Shown: one piece after another, positions 1 to 5,648 of the stretch | Position numbering within the stretch: the first letter of the stretch is position 1 | Layout of the letters: each line of letters opens with the position of its first letter | Origin: Piscinibacter sp050175855 | GTDB lineage: Bacteria > Pseudomonadota > Gammaproteobacteria > Burkholderiales > Burkholderiaceae_C | NCBI RefSeq assembly: GCF_050175855.1 | Contig: NZ_JBFXIO010000053.1 | Coordinates: 1 to 16,347, forward strand | Direction: 5' to 3' | DNA length: 16,347 nucleotides | Program-made: the position numbers and the translations under genes | The notes under the pieces: generated by a model | What the model was told of the DNA's origin: nothing | The model's database searches: none | The model's input: the letters and a program-made list of their open reading frames with translations, nothing else

Positions 1-1725
1 GACCTGCATGCGGTCGGCGTCCAGGTAGATGCCCGCCTCGCGCCCGGCCTCGAGCATCGACATGCTGCGCGCGAAGTCGGGATCATTCGGCGCGCCGATG
101 TCGAAGCAGTTGCCGCTCAGGCAGAAGACGTTCGTCGGGCAGTTACTGGTGGTGGTGACGGTCTCGGCGGGCACGGGGCAGCTGTAGCTGTCCTCGAACA
201 CCTCGCACACGCCGGTGACGGCGTTGGTCTGCCGACAGGTCGACGACTGCGGCGTGCAGCCTGCCGCCACCAGCGGTGCGCACTGGTCGGCCGACGCGCC
301 GCCGCTGCACGACATGGTGCTCCGGTACTCCCAGCAGTCGCGGGTGACGGCCACGCCGTCGACGACCTTGGTTGCCGGGCCATCGGTGCAGACCGCGGGC
401 GTGGTCGTGGTGCAGCGGCCACCTGCGTCCAACGTCGGACACTGGTCGTCCCAACGGTCGGTCTCGGTGACGCTGGTGGCTGGCCGCGTATAGGACAGCC
501 GCATCGTCGGAATCGGGCCGAAGGCGGGGTTGGGTGCCCAGCCGATCACGGCCCGGTCCGCGTCGATGTTCCAGTAGGTGCCGGCCACGGTGCCCGTGAT
601 GTCGATGCCGGCGTAGGGCGTCCACCCGGGAGCGGGCGCGTAGCACTTCGTGCCGTCCAGGGCGGTGGTGGTGCAGCCGCTGTCGCCCTGGCAGACGGTG
701 TCCTGGATGTTGTCCCCGCTCTGCGTGCCGGCGCGGCAGGCGGCGTAGACCTTGAGGAAAGGCTCGACGCTGGTGCAGCTGTAGCCGGAGTCGCCGCCAC
801 CGGTACAGACCTCGGCGCGCTCCGGGGCCACCATCGCAGTCAGGCTGCAGGACGATCCGCTGCAGCTCTTGTCAGCCACCCAGACGGCCGTGCGGATGGG
901 CTGGCCGTCGATCATTGAATAGGTGGTGTCAAGGACCGACACGATCTGCGGGAAGACGACCGGCGTCGTCATGTCCACGTCGAAGAAGCTGAGAGGATTG
1001 CCGTCCTGGGTGACGCGGAAGTGCTGCGCGGTGACGGCGCGGTCAGGCAGGCATTGCACATCCAGACCCGTGCGGCCGGAGGCGGTGTGGGCGAACCAGT
1101 CGCCCGGGTTGCAGCTGGTGGTCCGCGTCGTGTTGACGGTCAGGCTTCGGCTGCAGCTGTAGTTGCCGACGCCGACGTAGCGCAGGCAGCTGCGTGGCTG
1201 CATGCCGGCGGGCACCGGGGTGACCGTGGTGGTGCAACCGCTGTAGTAGGCGGCCAGGCTGCCCAGCTCGGCCGATGGCGTACGGCCGATCGCGCGCGCT
1301 GCAACCACAGCAGGGTCATCGGCGCCGATCGTCGGGCGCGGCGTGTTGGCTGAGGAGAAGGCGCCACGCTGCGCCTGGCAGAGCGGGTCGGTGGGGGTCA
1401 GCGCACATGCAGAGAGCCTCGCGCTGCCCTGCGACGACAGGTTGGGCTGGCGGTAGTAGCTGCGCTCAGGAGGGGTGGTCGTGTAGCCCGGGACCACGGC
1501 TGTGGCGCCCGGGGTGGTGACGTTGCCGCGGGCCACTGGGTTGGCTGCCTGGCCGGCGGCGACCCCCTCCTCGTGCGGGCCGGCCACGGCGGCGGTCTGC
1601 GTGGTCAGGAAGCAGGCGGCGGTGATGCAGGCGACGAGGCGGCGCCACGGCGATGCGTGGCTCGCCGTCGATGGCGGCGGGGCAGGGCGGTGGCTATCGG
1701 GGCCTGGCGGGGTGGGGAGAAGCAC
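1..1725 (-). CDS. traN: TraN, mating-pair stabilisation protein (3' part beyond left edge)
   Basis: TraN is the outer-membrane protein that stabilises donor-recipient contact in F-type conjugation. The minus frame is open for 575 codons to the window edge. After a basic start (PWRRLVACITAACFLTTQ) and a signal-peptide-like stretch ending near AAVAG, the mature part has a TTPPERSYYRQPNLSSQG segment typical of this family. It has roughly 28 cysteines in repeated Cys-rich units, and near the edge NCFDIGAPNDPDFARSMSML, matching the TraN block around C-x-G-x-C...DFA. The C-terminal part is missing only because the window ends. The start is uncertain: the frame has a TGA at 1735-1737 and no ATG before the signal peptide, so GTG at 1725 is the first option, and it has only a poor Shine-Dalgarno (GGGG two bases away). 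It normally follows trbC directly; here 3.2 kb separate them. Identity is firm, the start is not. Confidence 0.9.
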   Translation of the reverse strand, partial: MLLPTPPGPDSHRPAPPPSTASHASPWRRLVACITAACFLTTQTAAVAGPHEEGVAAGQAANPVARGNVTTPGATAVVPGYTTTPPERSYYRQPNLSSQGSARLSACALTPTDPLCQAQRGAFSSANTPRPTIGADDPAVVAARAIGRTPSAELGSLAAYYSGCTTTVTPVPAGMQPRSCLRYVGVGNYSCSRSLTVNTTRTTSCNPGDWFAHTASGRTGLDVQCLPDRAVTAQHFRVTQDGNPLSFFDVDMTTPVVFPQIVSVLDTTYSMIDGQPIRTAVWVADKSCSGSSCSLTAMVAPERAEVCTGGGDSGYSCTSVEPFLKVYAACRAGTQSGDNIQDTVCQGDSGCTTTALDGTKCYAPAPGWTPYAGIDITGTVAGTYWNIDADRAVIGWAPNPAFGPIPTMRLSYTRPATSVTETDRWDDQCPTLDAGGRCTTTTPAVCTDGPATKVVDGVAVTRDCWEYRSTMSCSGGASADQCAPLVAAGCTPQSSTCRQTNAVTGVCEVFEDSYSCPVPAETVTTTSNCPTNVFCLSGNCFDIGAPNDPDFARSMSMLEAGREAGIYLDADRMQV

Positions 1726-2076
1726 GCCCCATGGTCAGCGGCGGCCCGGTCGGTGTCTCGGGGAAACGGTGGGTGAGAGAGTGGGGTTTCGAGGCTGGCC
1801 AAGCCTTGACGAATGGCTGCGCCCCGCTGGTACCGGCCGTTGGCAGAACGGCGGGCTACTTACGCTGCCGGCCATCAGCCGACGTTGGCGATGGGCTGCT
1901 TGCTGGCATCTGGTCTTGTCGACCTTGCGCCCGGAGCAACCGAAAGGTCGTCGCCAGAGGCTGGCCCCACAAAGGTGGACACACAGGGTTGTGACCACGG
2001 ACGGTCGCAAGCCCAGCAGCCCCTATCAGTCGATTCGAGTGCCCCTTGCCTTCCCTAAGAGCCAAACTAGAAGTCC
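1726..2076. other. Stretch without a recognisable gene
   Basis: About 350 bases lie between the traN start and the aldolase remnant. I read all frames and recognised no protein family; the open frames here have irregular codon use and no good start sites. The minus frame that leads into traN is open over much of 1735-2010 but ends in TGA at 1735-1737, so it cannot extend traN. A promoter for the downstream part of the tra operon could lie here, but I see no convincing -35/-10 pair. Confidence 0.5.
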
Positions 2077-2305
2077 CTACCCAACCCCGGGCGGACCCGA
2101 CACACCCGGTAGGAACGACTGGTTGCCGATGCCCAAACCTGTGGCGCTCGCATGCATCCACGCTCTTCGGTGTGACACCACCCACTGGCGACATCAGCGT
2201 TCCCGGGGGAAGCACCGACTTGAGGGCTTTCAGTCCCTCGCGGTCCACTATACCGGCCGGGATATTCTTCAGTGCCTGCGTGCCATGGCGCAGCATGGCG
2301 AACGC
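2077..2305 (-). pseudogene. Remnant of a DgoA-like KDPGal aldolase C-terminal region, frameshifted
   Basis: Reading minus from 2305, directly after the gasdermin stop and in the same frame, gives AFAMLRHGTQALKNIPAG, then GLKALKSVLPPGT and SPVGGVTPKSV (to about 2159). This resembles the C-terminal part of 2-dehydro-3-deoxy-6-phosphogalactonate aldolase (DgoA), where patterns such as AFAALRAGAxALKLFPA, LKALRAVLP and PVGGITP are typical. At about 2160 the match moves to another frame, continuing as HASATGLGIGNQSFLPG, like the family's GATGFGIGSALYKPG, and ends at TAG 2077-2079. The N-terminal and catalytic part of the enzyme is absent, so this is a dead fragment of a sugar-acid (De Ley-Doudoroff galactonate) catabolic gene. 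The family call is from memory of the motif pattern, and the two-frame continuity supports it. Confidence 0.55.
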
Positions 2306-3106
2306 CTAAGTCGCTTGCATGTCCTCGACGATCAGGACCTGTCCGCGCCGCAGCAGGTACGGTTCCGCGGCCCCCTCCTCGGGTGCGAATCCCTGCCCGA
2401 CAACCTCCCGGGCATTGAAGGTCCACCGGTTCTTCGCGCGCTTCACCTGCCCGAGCTTGCACGCGAAGGCCGCGGGCTTGCCCTTGCCCTTGAAGGAAAT
2501 GGTGGTGCTGCTCTTCACTTCACATTCCGCCTTGCCACCGAGATCGATGAATCCGTTGATATTCAACGCTTGAACATCAACCTTTGCGCTGCCGTCCGTG
2601 GCCAGAGTCATGTCGATCGCGTCCGCATACGCGTAGTCGTAGGCAACATGAACCATGCCGAGCCGCAGTTTCTCTTCGCTCAGCCCGGCCGGATCGAAGC
2701 CTTGGTTCAGCGCCGCCCCGATGTCGGCCGGATCGAGCCCGCGCCACGTCACGCCGCTGAAGCTGAACGTGACGACCGCCCCCCGCGCGAAGCTGAGATC
2801 GAGCTTGGGCGCCGAGTTGACACCGATGCAACGCAGCGCGTCATTGAGGAAGTTGCCGGCCGCCTGGAGACTCTTTCGGCTCGTCTCGCTGTGGCTGATG
2901 TCTGCCTGCTCGCCCTCTTGCAGCGTGTCGGGCAGACTGCCGGCCGGCACGGCCGTCGCCAGGCGCCCCCAGCGCCTCAGGACGCCCTGCTCGTACAGGT
3001 AGATCTCGGGGGGCTCCAGGCCCGTGCGTGGCAATAGGATCGGGTTGTAGCCCGCCTTGTTGAGGACCTGCACGAGCGCGTCGTCACGGCACATCAGTGA
3101 TGTCAT
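2306..3106 (-). CDS. Putative bacterial gasdermin (bGSDM), pore-forming cell-death effector
   Basis: The 266-residue product fits bacterial gasdermins in length and layout. It opens with a short leader containing Cys6 (MTSLMCRDD), the place where bGSDMs carry a palmitoylated cysteine. Then comes LNKAGYNPILLPRTGLEPPE, like the family's 'L..GY..l.lP...i.Pl', a 'G.L' turn, an alternating strand AVVTFSFSGV (110-119) and further amphipathic strands at about 152-160, 174-186 and 198-206. A flexible acidic/Ala segment (239-248, APEEGAAE) precedes a short C-terminal peptide (YLLRRGQVLIVEDMQAT), as expected for the small autoinhibitory tail removed by a protease. In the family, cleavage frees the N-terminal part to oligomerise into inner-membrane pores. 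There is no signal peptide or transmembrane helix. The ATG overlaps the protease stop (ATGA) behind a strong GGAGGAAGG, so the two are translationally coupled. An alternative start at Met5 would put the cysteine at position 2. No homology search was possible; another beta-rich protein remains possible. Confidence 0.68.
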   Translation of the reverse strand: MTSLMCRDDALVQVLNKAGYNPILLPRTGLEPPEIYLYEQGVLRRWGRLATAVPAGSLPDTLQEGEQADISHSETSRKSLQAAGNFLNDALRCIGVNSAPKLDLSFARGAVVTFSFSGVTWRGLDPADIGAALNQGFDPAGLSEEKLRLGMVHVAYDYAYADAIDMTLATDGSAKVDVQALNINGFIDLGGKAECEVKSSTTISFKGKGKPAAFACKLGQVKRAKNRWTFNAREVVGQGFAPEEGAAEPYLLRRGQVLIVEDMQAT

Positions 3107-4263
3107 TGACCTTCCTCCAGAAACAAGCCGGGCAGCGGCGCCGGAAGCGCTGCCACGAGCTTGCCATACGCTAGGCAGATCCCGGCTCTAGGCTCATCGG
3201 CGGGGGCCGGAACCCCAGGTTCAGCGCTGAACACGGCCCTCGCCAGCGCCGCAGCGCGTTCGAGTTCTTCCGGCTGCGCATCATCACACAACGACAGCAG
3301 GTTCGAGGCCGCCGCCTCGAAGGTGACGGATTTTCTCGATCCGCCAAGCTCAATCAGCATTCCCATCATGGTGGACACGAGACTTTCCGCGCTGACCAAC
3401 GGCTGTCGCGGCTCGAAGCCGAGCAGCCGGCGCTCCGCCGCTTCCATCCGCAATCCTTGGGCGATCGCCACGGTAGTGTGGAAGTAGTACGTGAACTCGC
3501 TGTCGCAACGTTCCCGAAAACGCCTCCGCAGAGATTCGAGCCGATCGGCCGGCGAGGGGTGGGTGTCGGGGAACCGGTGGCCCAGCAGACGAAGGGCTTC
3601 CAGCAGACGGGGCACCAGGAAGGCACCTGCCAGGGCCGCGCGCGTGCGCCCGCATGGCTGGCCGAAGTGGTCGATGCAGGCATCGAGGGCAAAGCCGTCG
3701 GCTTCCAGTTCCTGTGCGACGGAGCGTTCCGCGGGCGAGACGCCGGTGTGCAGCACTGCATGCCCGATCTCATGCAGCAACACGAACAGTCGCGTGGCTA
3801 GGCTCAACTGGGTGAGGAGGTCGGCAGTCTCCGCAGCCAAGGGCGTGAGGACGATGCTGACGTGCTCGTTGCGCCATCGTGATCCCCAACTGTCGTAGAC
3901 CGCGTCGAGCGCCTGATCGACTGCCTCTGGCGTCGAAGCGGCAGGTATCGGTGCCCCGCTGCCCACGGTGAGATTGGCGCCCGACACCAGCGCGCCCAGC
4001 GCAGCGTCGATGAAGTCGAGCAAGCCGCCGCTCACCAGCACGAAGGCACTGCCATCTTCGTAGCCTGCGCATTCCGCGCGCGGCCGCGCGTCTCCAGGCT
4101 CACCCACCTGCAGGGCCCCCAGCGCCGGAAACCTGCAGACGAAGTGCACCCGTTCGCGCCCCCGAATCAGGCCCAGCGCCGGCCTGAGGCGTGGCGGTCC
4201 GGCCCACGGCGGCGCATTCTCCATTCGACGGCGGAACTCATATGCTGCTTCGGTCATCGTCAC
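3103..4263 (-). CDS. HExxH zinc metalloprotease, M48-like, partner of the gasdermin
   Basis: This 386-residue protein carries a zincin active site: HEIGH at 164-168 (zinc ligands His164 and His168, catalytic Glu165), then QELEADGFALD at 184-194, where Glu187 is the likely third ligand. THPSPADRLESL at 234-245 resembles the THP...R element that follows the active site in M48 peptidases. Unlike HtpX or Ste24 it shows no transmembrane helices or signal peptide, so it is probably cytoplasmic. The first 150 residues and the last 140 are not recognised and could hold sensing or regulatory functions. The start is GTG at 4263, 9 bases after GGAGG; ATG at 4257 is possible. Its stop overlaps the gasdermin start, so the natural reading is that it cleaves the gasdermin on infection or stress. 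That is an inference from gene pairing; characterised partners that I know of are caspase-like or trypsin-like, not metalloproteases. Confidence 0.8.
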   Translation of the reverse strand: MTMTEAAYEFRRRMENAPPWAGPPRLRPALGLIRGRERVHFVCRFPALGALQVGEPGDARPRAECAGYEDGSAFVLVSGGLLDFIDAALGALVSGANLTVGSGAPIPAASTPEAVDQALDAVYDSWGSRWRNEHVSIVLTPLAAETADLLTQLSLATRLFVLLHEIGHAVLHTGVSPAERSVAQELEADGFALDACIDHFGQPCGRTRAALAGAFLVPRLLEALRLLGHRFPDTHPSPADRLESLRRRFRERCDSEFTYYFHTTVAIAQGLRMEAAERRLLGFEPRQPLVSAESLVSTMMGMLIELGGSRKSVTFEAAASNLLSLCDDAQPEELERAAALARAVFSAEPGVPAPADEPRAGICLAYGKLVAALPAPLPGLFLEEGQ

Positions 4264-4265
4264 GA

Positions 4266-4278
4266 GGAGGAGCCCTCC
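4266..4278 (-). promoter_or_regulatory. Inverted repeat covering the protease Shine-Dalgarno
   Basis: Read on the minus strand the sequence is GGAGG-GCT-CCTCC, a perfect 5-bp stem with a 3-base loop. The left arm is the only good Shine-Dalgarno for the GTG start at 4263, so in RNA this hairpin would hide the ribosome site of the first gene of the cassette. It may lower basal translation of a dangerous protease-pore pair. The stem is short, so the effect could be small. Confidence 0.4.
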
Positions 4279-4337
4279 GGATCTCGGTCGCTGGCGACAC
4301 GGACCGGGGGGAGCGCACCCCGATCACGCTTCTCCGT

Positions 4338-4366
4338 AGCATGGCACGTCCAAGCAAGCCATTCAA
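4338..4366 (-). promoter_or_regulatory. Possible sigma-70-like promoter for the cassette
   Basis: On the minus strand TTGAAT (4366-4361) is followed after 17 bases by CATGCT (4343-4338), a fair -35 and a weak -10 box. Transcription from it would start near 4331 and leave a leader of roughly 70 bases that includes the GGAGG/CCTCC hairpin. The two genes would then have their own promoter inside the tra operon. The remaining 4264-4532 sequence shows no gene on either strand. Confidence 0.25.
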
Positions 4367-4532
4367 CGGTGCGCGTGATGGGTTCTTCCGGCGCATGCAC
4401 CTCGCCCGTCGACCGCTTCCGGTCCGGGGGCAGGAGCGGGGTCCTGCAGACGGCACCGCCACCTGCGACTGCTCAAGGGGGCCGACCACCGAGATGTCGT
4501 CGATGAATCTGATCGTCGCGCCGCCGAGAACG

Positions 4533-4643
4533 AAGGGACTGAAGGCCATCGCAGACCGAGGCTACTTCAGCAGCACGCAGATCAAGGCATACAGAGATGC
4601 TGGAATCCAGCCGTGCGTCGCCAACCCAGCAACGCCGGCCTGA
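4533..4643 (+). pseudogene. IS1182-like transposase fragment
   Basis: A short plus-strand piece reads GLKAIADRGYFSSTQIKA then YRDAGIQPCVANPATP and stops at TGA 4641-4643. The 'ADRGYFS..QIKA...AGI..YVP.P.T' pattern is characteristic of DDE transposases of the IS1182 group, just after the second catalytic region. Only about 35 residues remain; upstream and downstream parts of the enzyme are missing, and no terminal repeats are visible. It is a relic showing that an insertion sequence once lay beside the gasdermin cassette. Confidence 0.6.
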
Positions 4644-4680
4644 AATGGTCCTGGGCTTGCCGCCGTGCCTTGCTGGCCTG

Positions 4681-4958
4681 GACTTGCAGCGCACCGCGGG
4701 CGCTGTTCCCGCGTATTCGTATGCCTTCCAGCCCATCGTCGTCGTCGTCGCGCGCTAGGTCCTCTCCTGCGAAGCCCTTGATCCGTGGGCGTGACTTGGT
4801 CCGCGCTCGACCGGCAGCATTGCGACGGCGAGATCCGGTCGACGTATGTCGCTGAAGGGTCGTCAGGAGGTTATGCTCGACGCGGCCCGACCGTCCGCTG
4901 TCCGGGCGTTGCCGACTTTGGACGCGAGCCGATGGAGGAGCGGCGTCTACCGCTTCGA
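4681..4958 (+). pseudogene. EAL-domain (cyclic-di-GMP phosphodiesterase-like) fragment
   Basis: The plus frame starting at 4681 gives DLQRTAGAVPAYSYAFQPIV, then three valines (from a GTC repeat), AR, a TAG stop at 4756-4758, and VLSCEAL with Glu-Ala-Leu at 4771-4779. This matches the first conserved block of EAL phosphodiesterases, 'YAFQPIVD...R.VLSYEALVRG', with cysteine for tyrosine and stops in frame (TAG 4756, TGA after PWA). Further on the same frame reaches VYRFD at 4944-4958, like the 'YRFDQACR' that follows in the family, though the spacing is longer than usual. The gene is dead and truncated. It points toward trbC and its last codons overlap the trbC 3' end on the opposite strand. 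Family call from motif memory. Confidence 0.5.
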
Positions 4959-5648
4959 CTGAGCTGAACCCTGCGAGCGCCGACTCAGGTACTTCATCGC
5001 ATAGTCCAGGGTCACATCTCCAGCGACCTTCACAAACTGCTGCGACGAGCCACACGCGCGTGACCTACAGGCCTCGGTCCCGGCGCCGTCCATGACCAGG
5101 ACGAATGTCGGTGTCCTCGTGATCGCGTAGCGATCGAACGCCTCCGGATCGATCTGAACAGCAACACGGCGGCTGCCGATCAGCGCTTGCATGCGGGTCA
5201 CCGTGTCTCTGATGGATCCGTTGACCAAGCCCCGCAGCACGAGCGTCGCGCCCGCCAGCGCTGCCTGGTCGACCAAGCGCTGGAGCGTCGCCTCCGGCAT
5301 TGCGAAGCTCACAAAGATCAGCACCTTCGGCCCTGCCTTGCCCGAAGTCATCGCCGCTGCCTGAGTTCCGTTCTGCAGGTCGAAGCCCTTGGAGATGGCC
5401 TCGAGGTCGATGGGCATGCTGGTCACCGGCCGCGGAAGGTTCTCGATGCGCGGTGCGCCAGGAATCGGCAACCGTGCAAGCTCAGCCTCGGTCGGCATCC
5501 GATGCTGCTGGCGCGCGCGCTCGATTTCGGCGTCGGTCACCGTGGGTGGCGTCGCCGGGGCACCCAGCACGCTGCCGGCAAGAAGGAGCGCAGCGATTCC
5601 CGCGCCGAGCGTCCGTCCGATGGGCGATGCCGCGTCAGTAGCCCACAC
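4947..5648 (-). CDS. trbC: TrbC, F-type pilus assembly protein
   Basis: TrbC is a periplasmic F-pilus assembly factor that works with TraW. The 233-residue product has a signal-peptide-like N-terminus (hydrophobic 16-30, ending VLGA). A thioredoxin-like core follows: KVLIFVSFAMPEATLQRLV (108-126), LVLRGLVNGSIRDT (136-149), QIDPEAFDRYAI and RTPTFVLV with the usual cis-proline position (Pro180). These are the conserved blocks of the F-type TrbC family. Two cysteines near the C-terminus (ACRSRACG) may pair. The start is GTG, overlapping the traU stop by 14 bases, with GAGGAA upstream. The last five codons lie in DNA that reads as an EAL fragment on the other strand, so the natural C-terminus may have been changed by the insertion. 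Confidence 0.92.
   Translation of the reverse strand: MWATDAASPIGRTLGAGIAALLLAGSVLGAPATPPTVTDAEIERARQQHRMPTEAELARLPIPGAPRIENLPRPVTSMPIDLEAISKGFDLQNGTQAAAMTSGKAGPKVLIFVSFAMPEATLQRLVDQAALAGATLVLRGLVNGSIRDTVTRMQALIGSRRVAVQIDPEAFDRYAITRTPTFVLVMDGAGTEACRSRACGSSQQFVKVAGDVTLDYAMKYLSRRSQGSAQSKR

Larger units (their letters stand above)
1726..4946. mobile_element. Cargo insertion splitting trbC from traN
   Basis: In F-type operons traU, trbC and traN follow each other with little or no gap, and the rest of this operon is equally compact. Here about 3.2 kb of unrelated material lies between trbC and traN. It holds an intact metalloprotease-gasdermin gene pair, three gene fragments (aldolase, IS1182-like transposase, EAL domain) and non-coding sequence. 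Base composition is looser than in the tra genes: 28 of 60 bases are G or C at 2521-2580 in the gasdermin gene, against 46 of 60 at 15301-15360 in traK. I found no intact transposase, terminal inverted repeats or target duplication by eye, so the mechanism of entry is unknown. The boundaries given are simply the neighbouring tra gene ends. Confidence 0.6.

Noticed and set aside
1502..3037. A 511-codon open frame on the plus strand
   Set aside because: It crosses traN, non-coding DNA, the aldolase relic and the gasdermin gene. No single family fits, and the minus-strand readings explain it better.
4738..4749. GTC repeat (four units)
   Set aside because: Too short for a functional repeat; it explains the valine run in the EAL relic, where aspartates are expected.
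4873..4962. Small plus-strand reading frame with AGGAGG before ATG, about 29 codons
   Set aside because: It is in the same frame as the EAL relic and leads to VYRFD, so it is better read as part of the decayed gene; the ribosome-like site is probably chance.
4582..5055. Minus-strand open frame of 157 codons across the trbC end
   Set aside because: It overlaps trbC out of frame and is antisense to the EAL and transposase relics. The Asp run (antisense of the GTC repeat) is not a real acidic domain.
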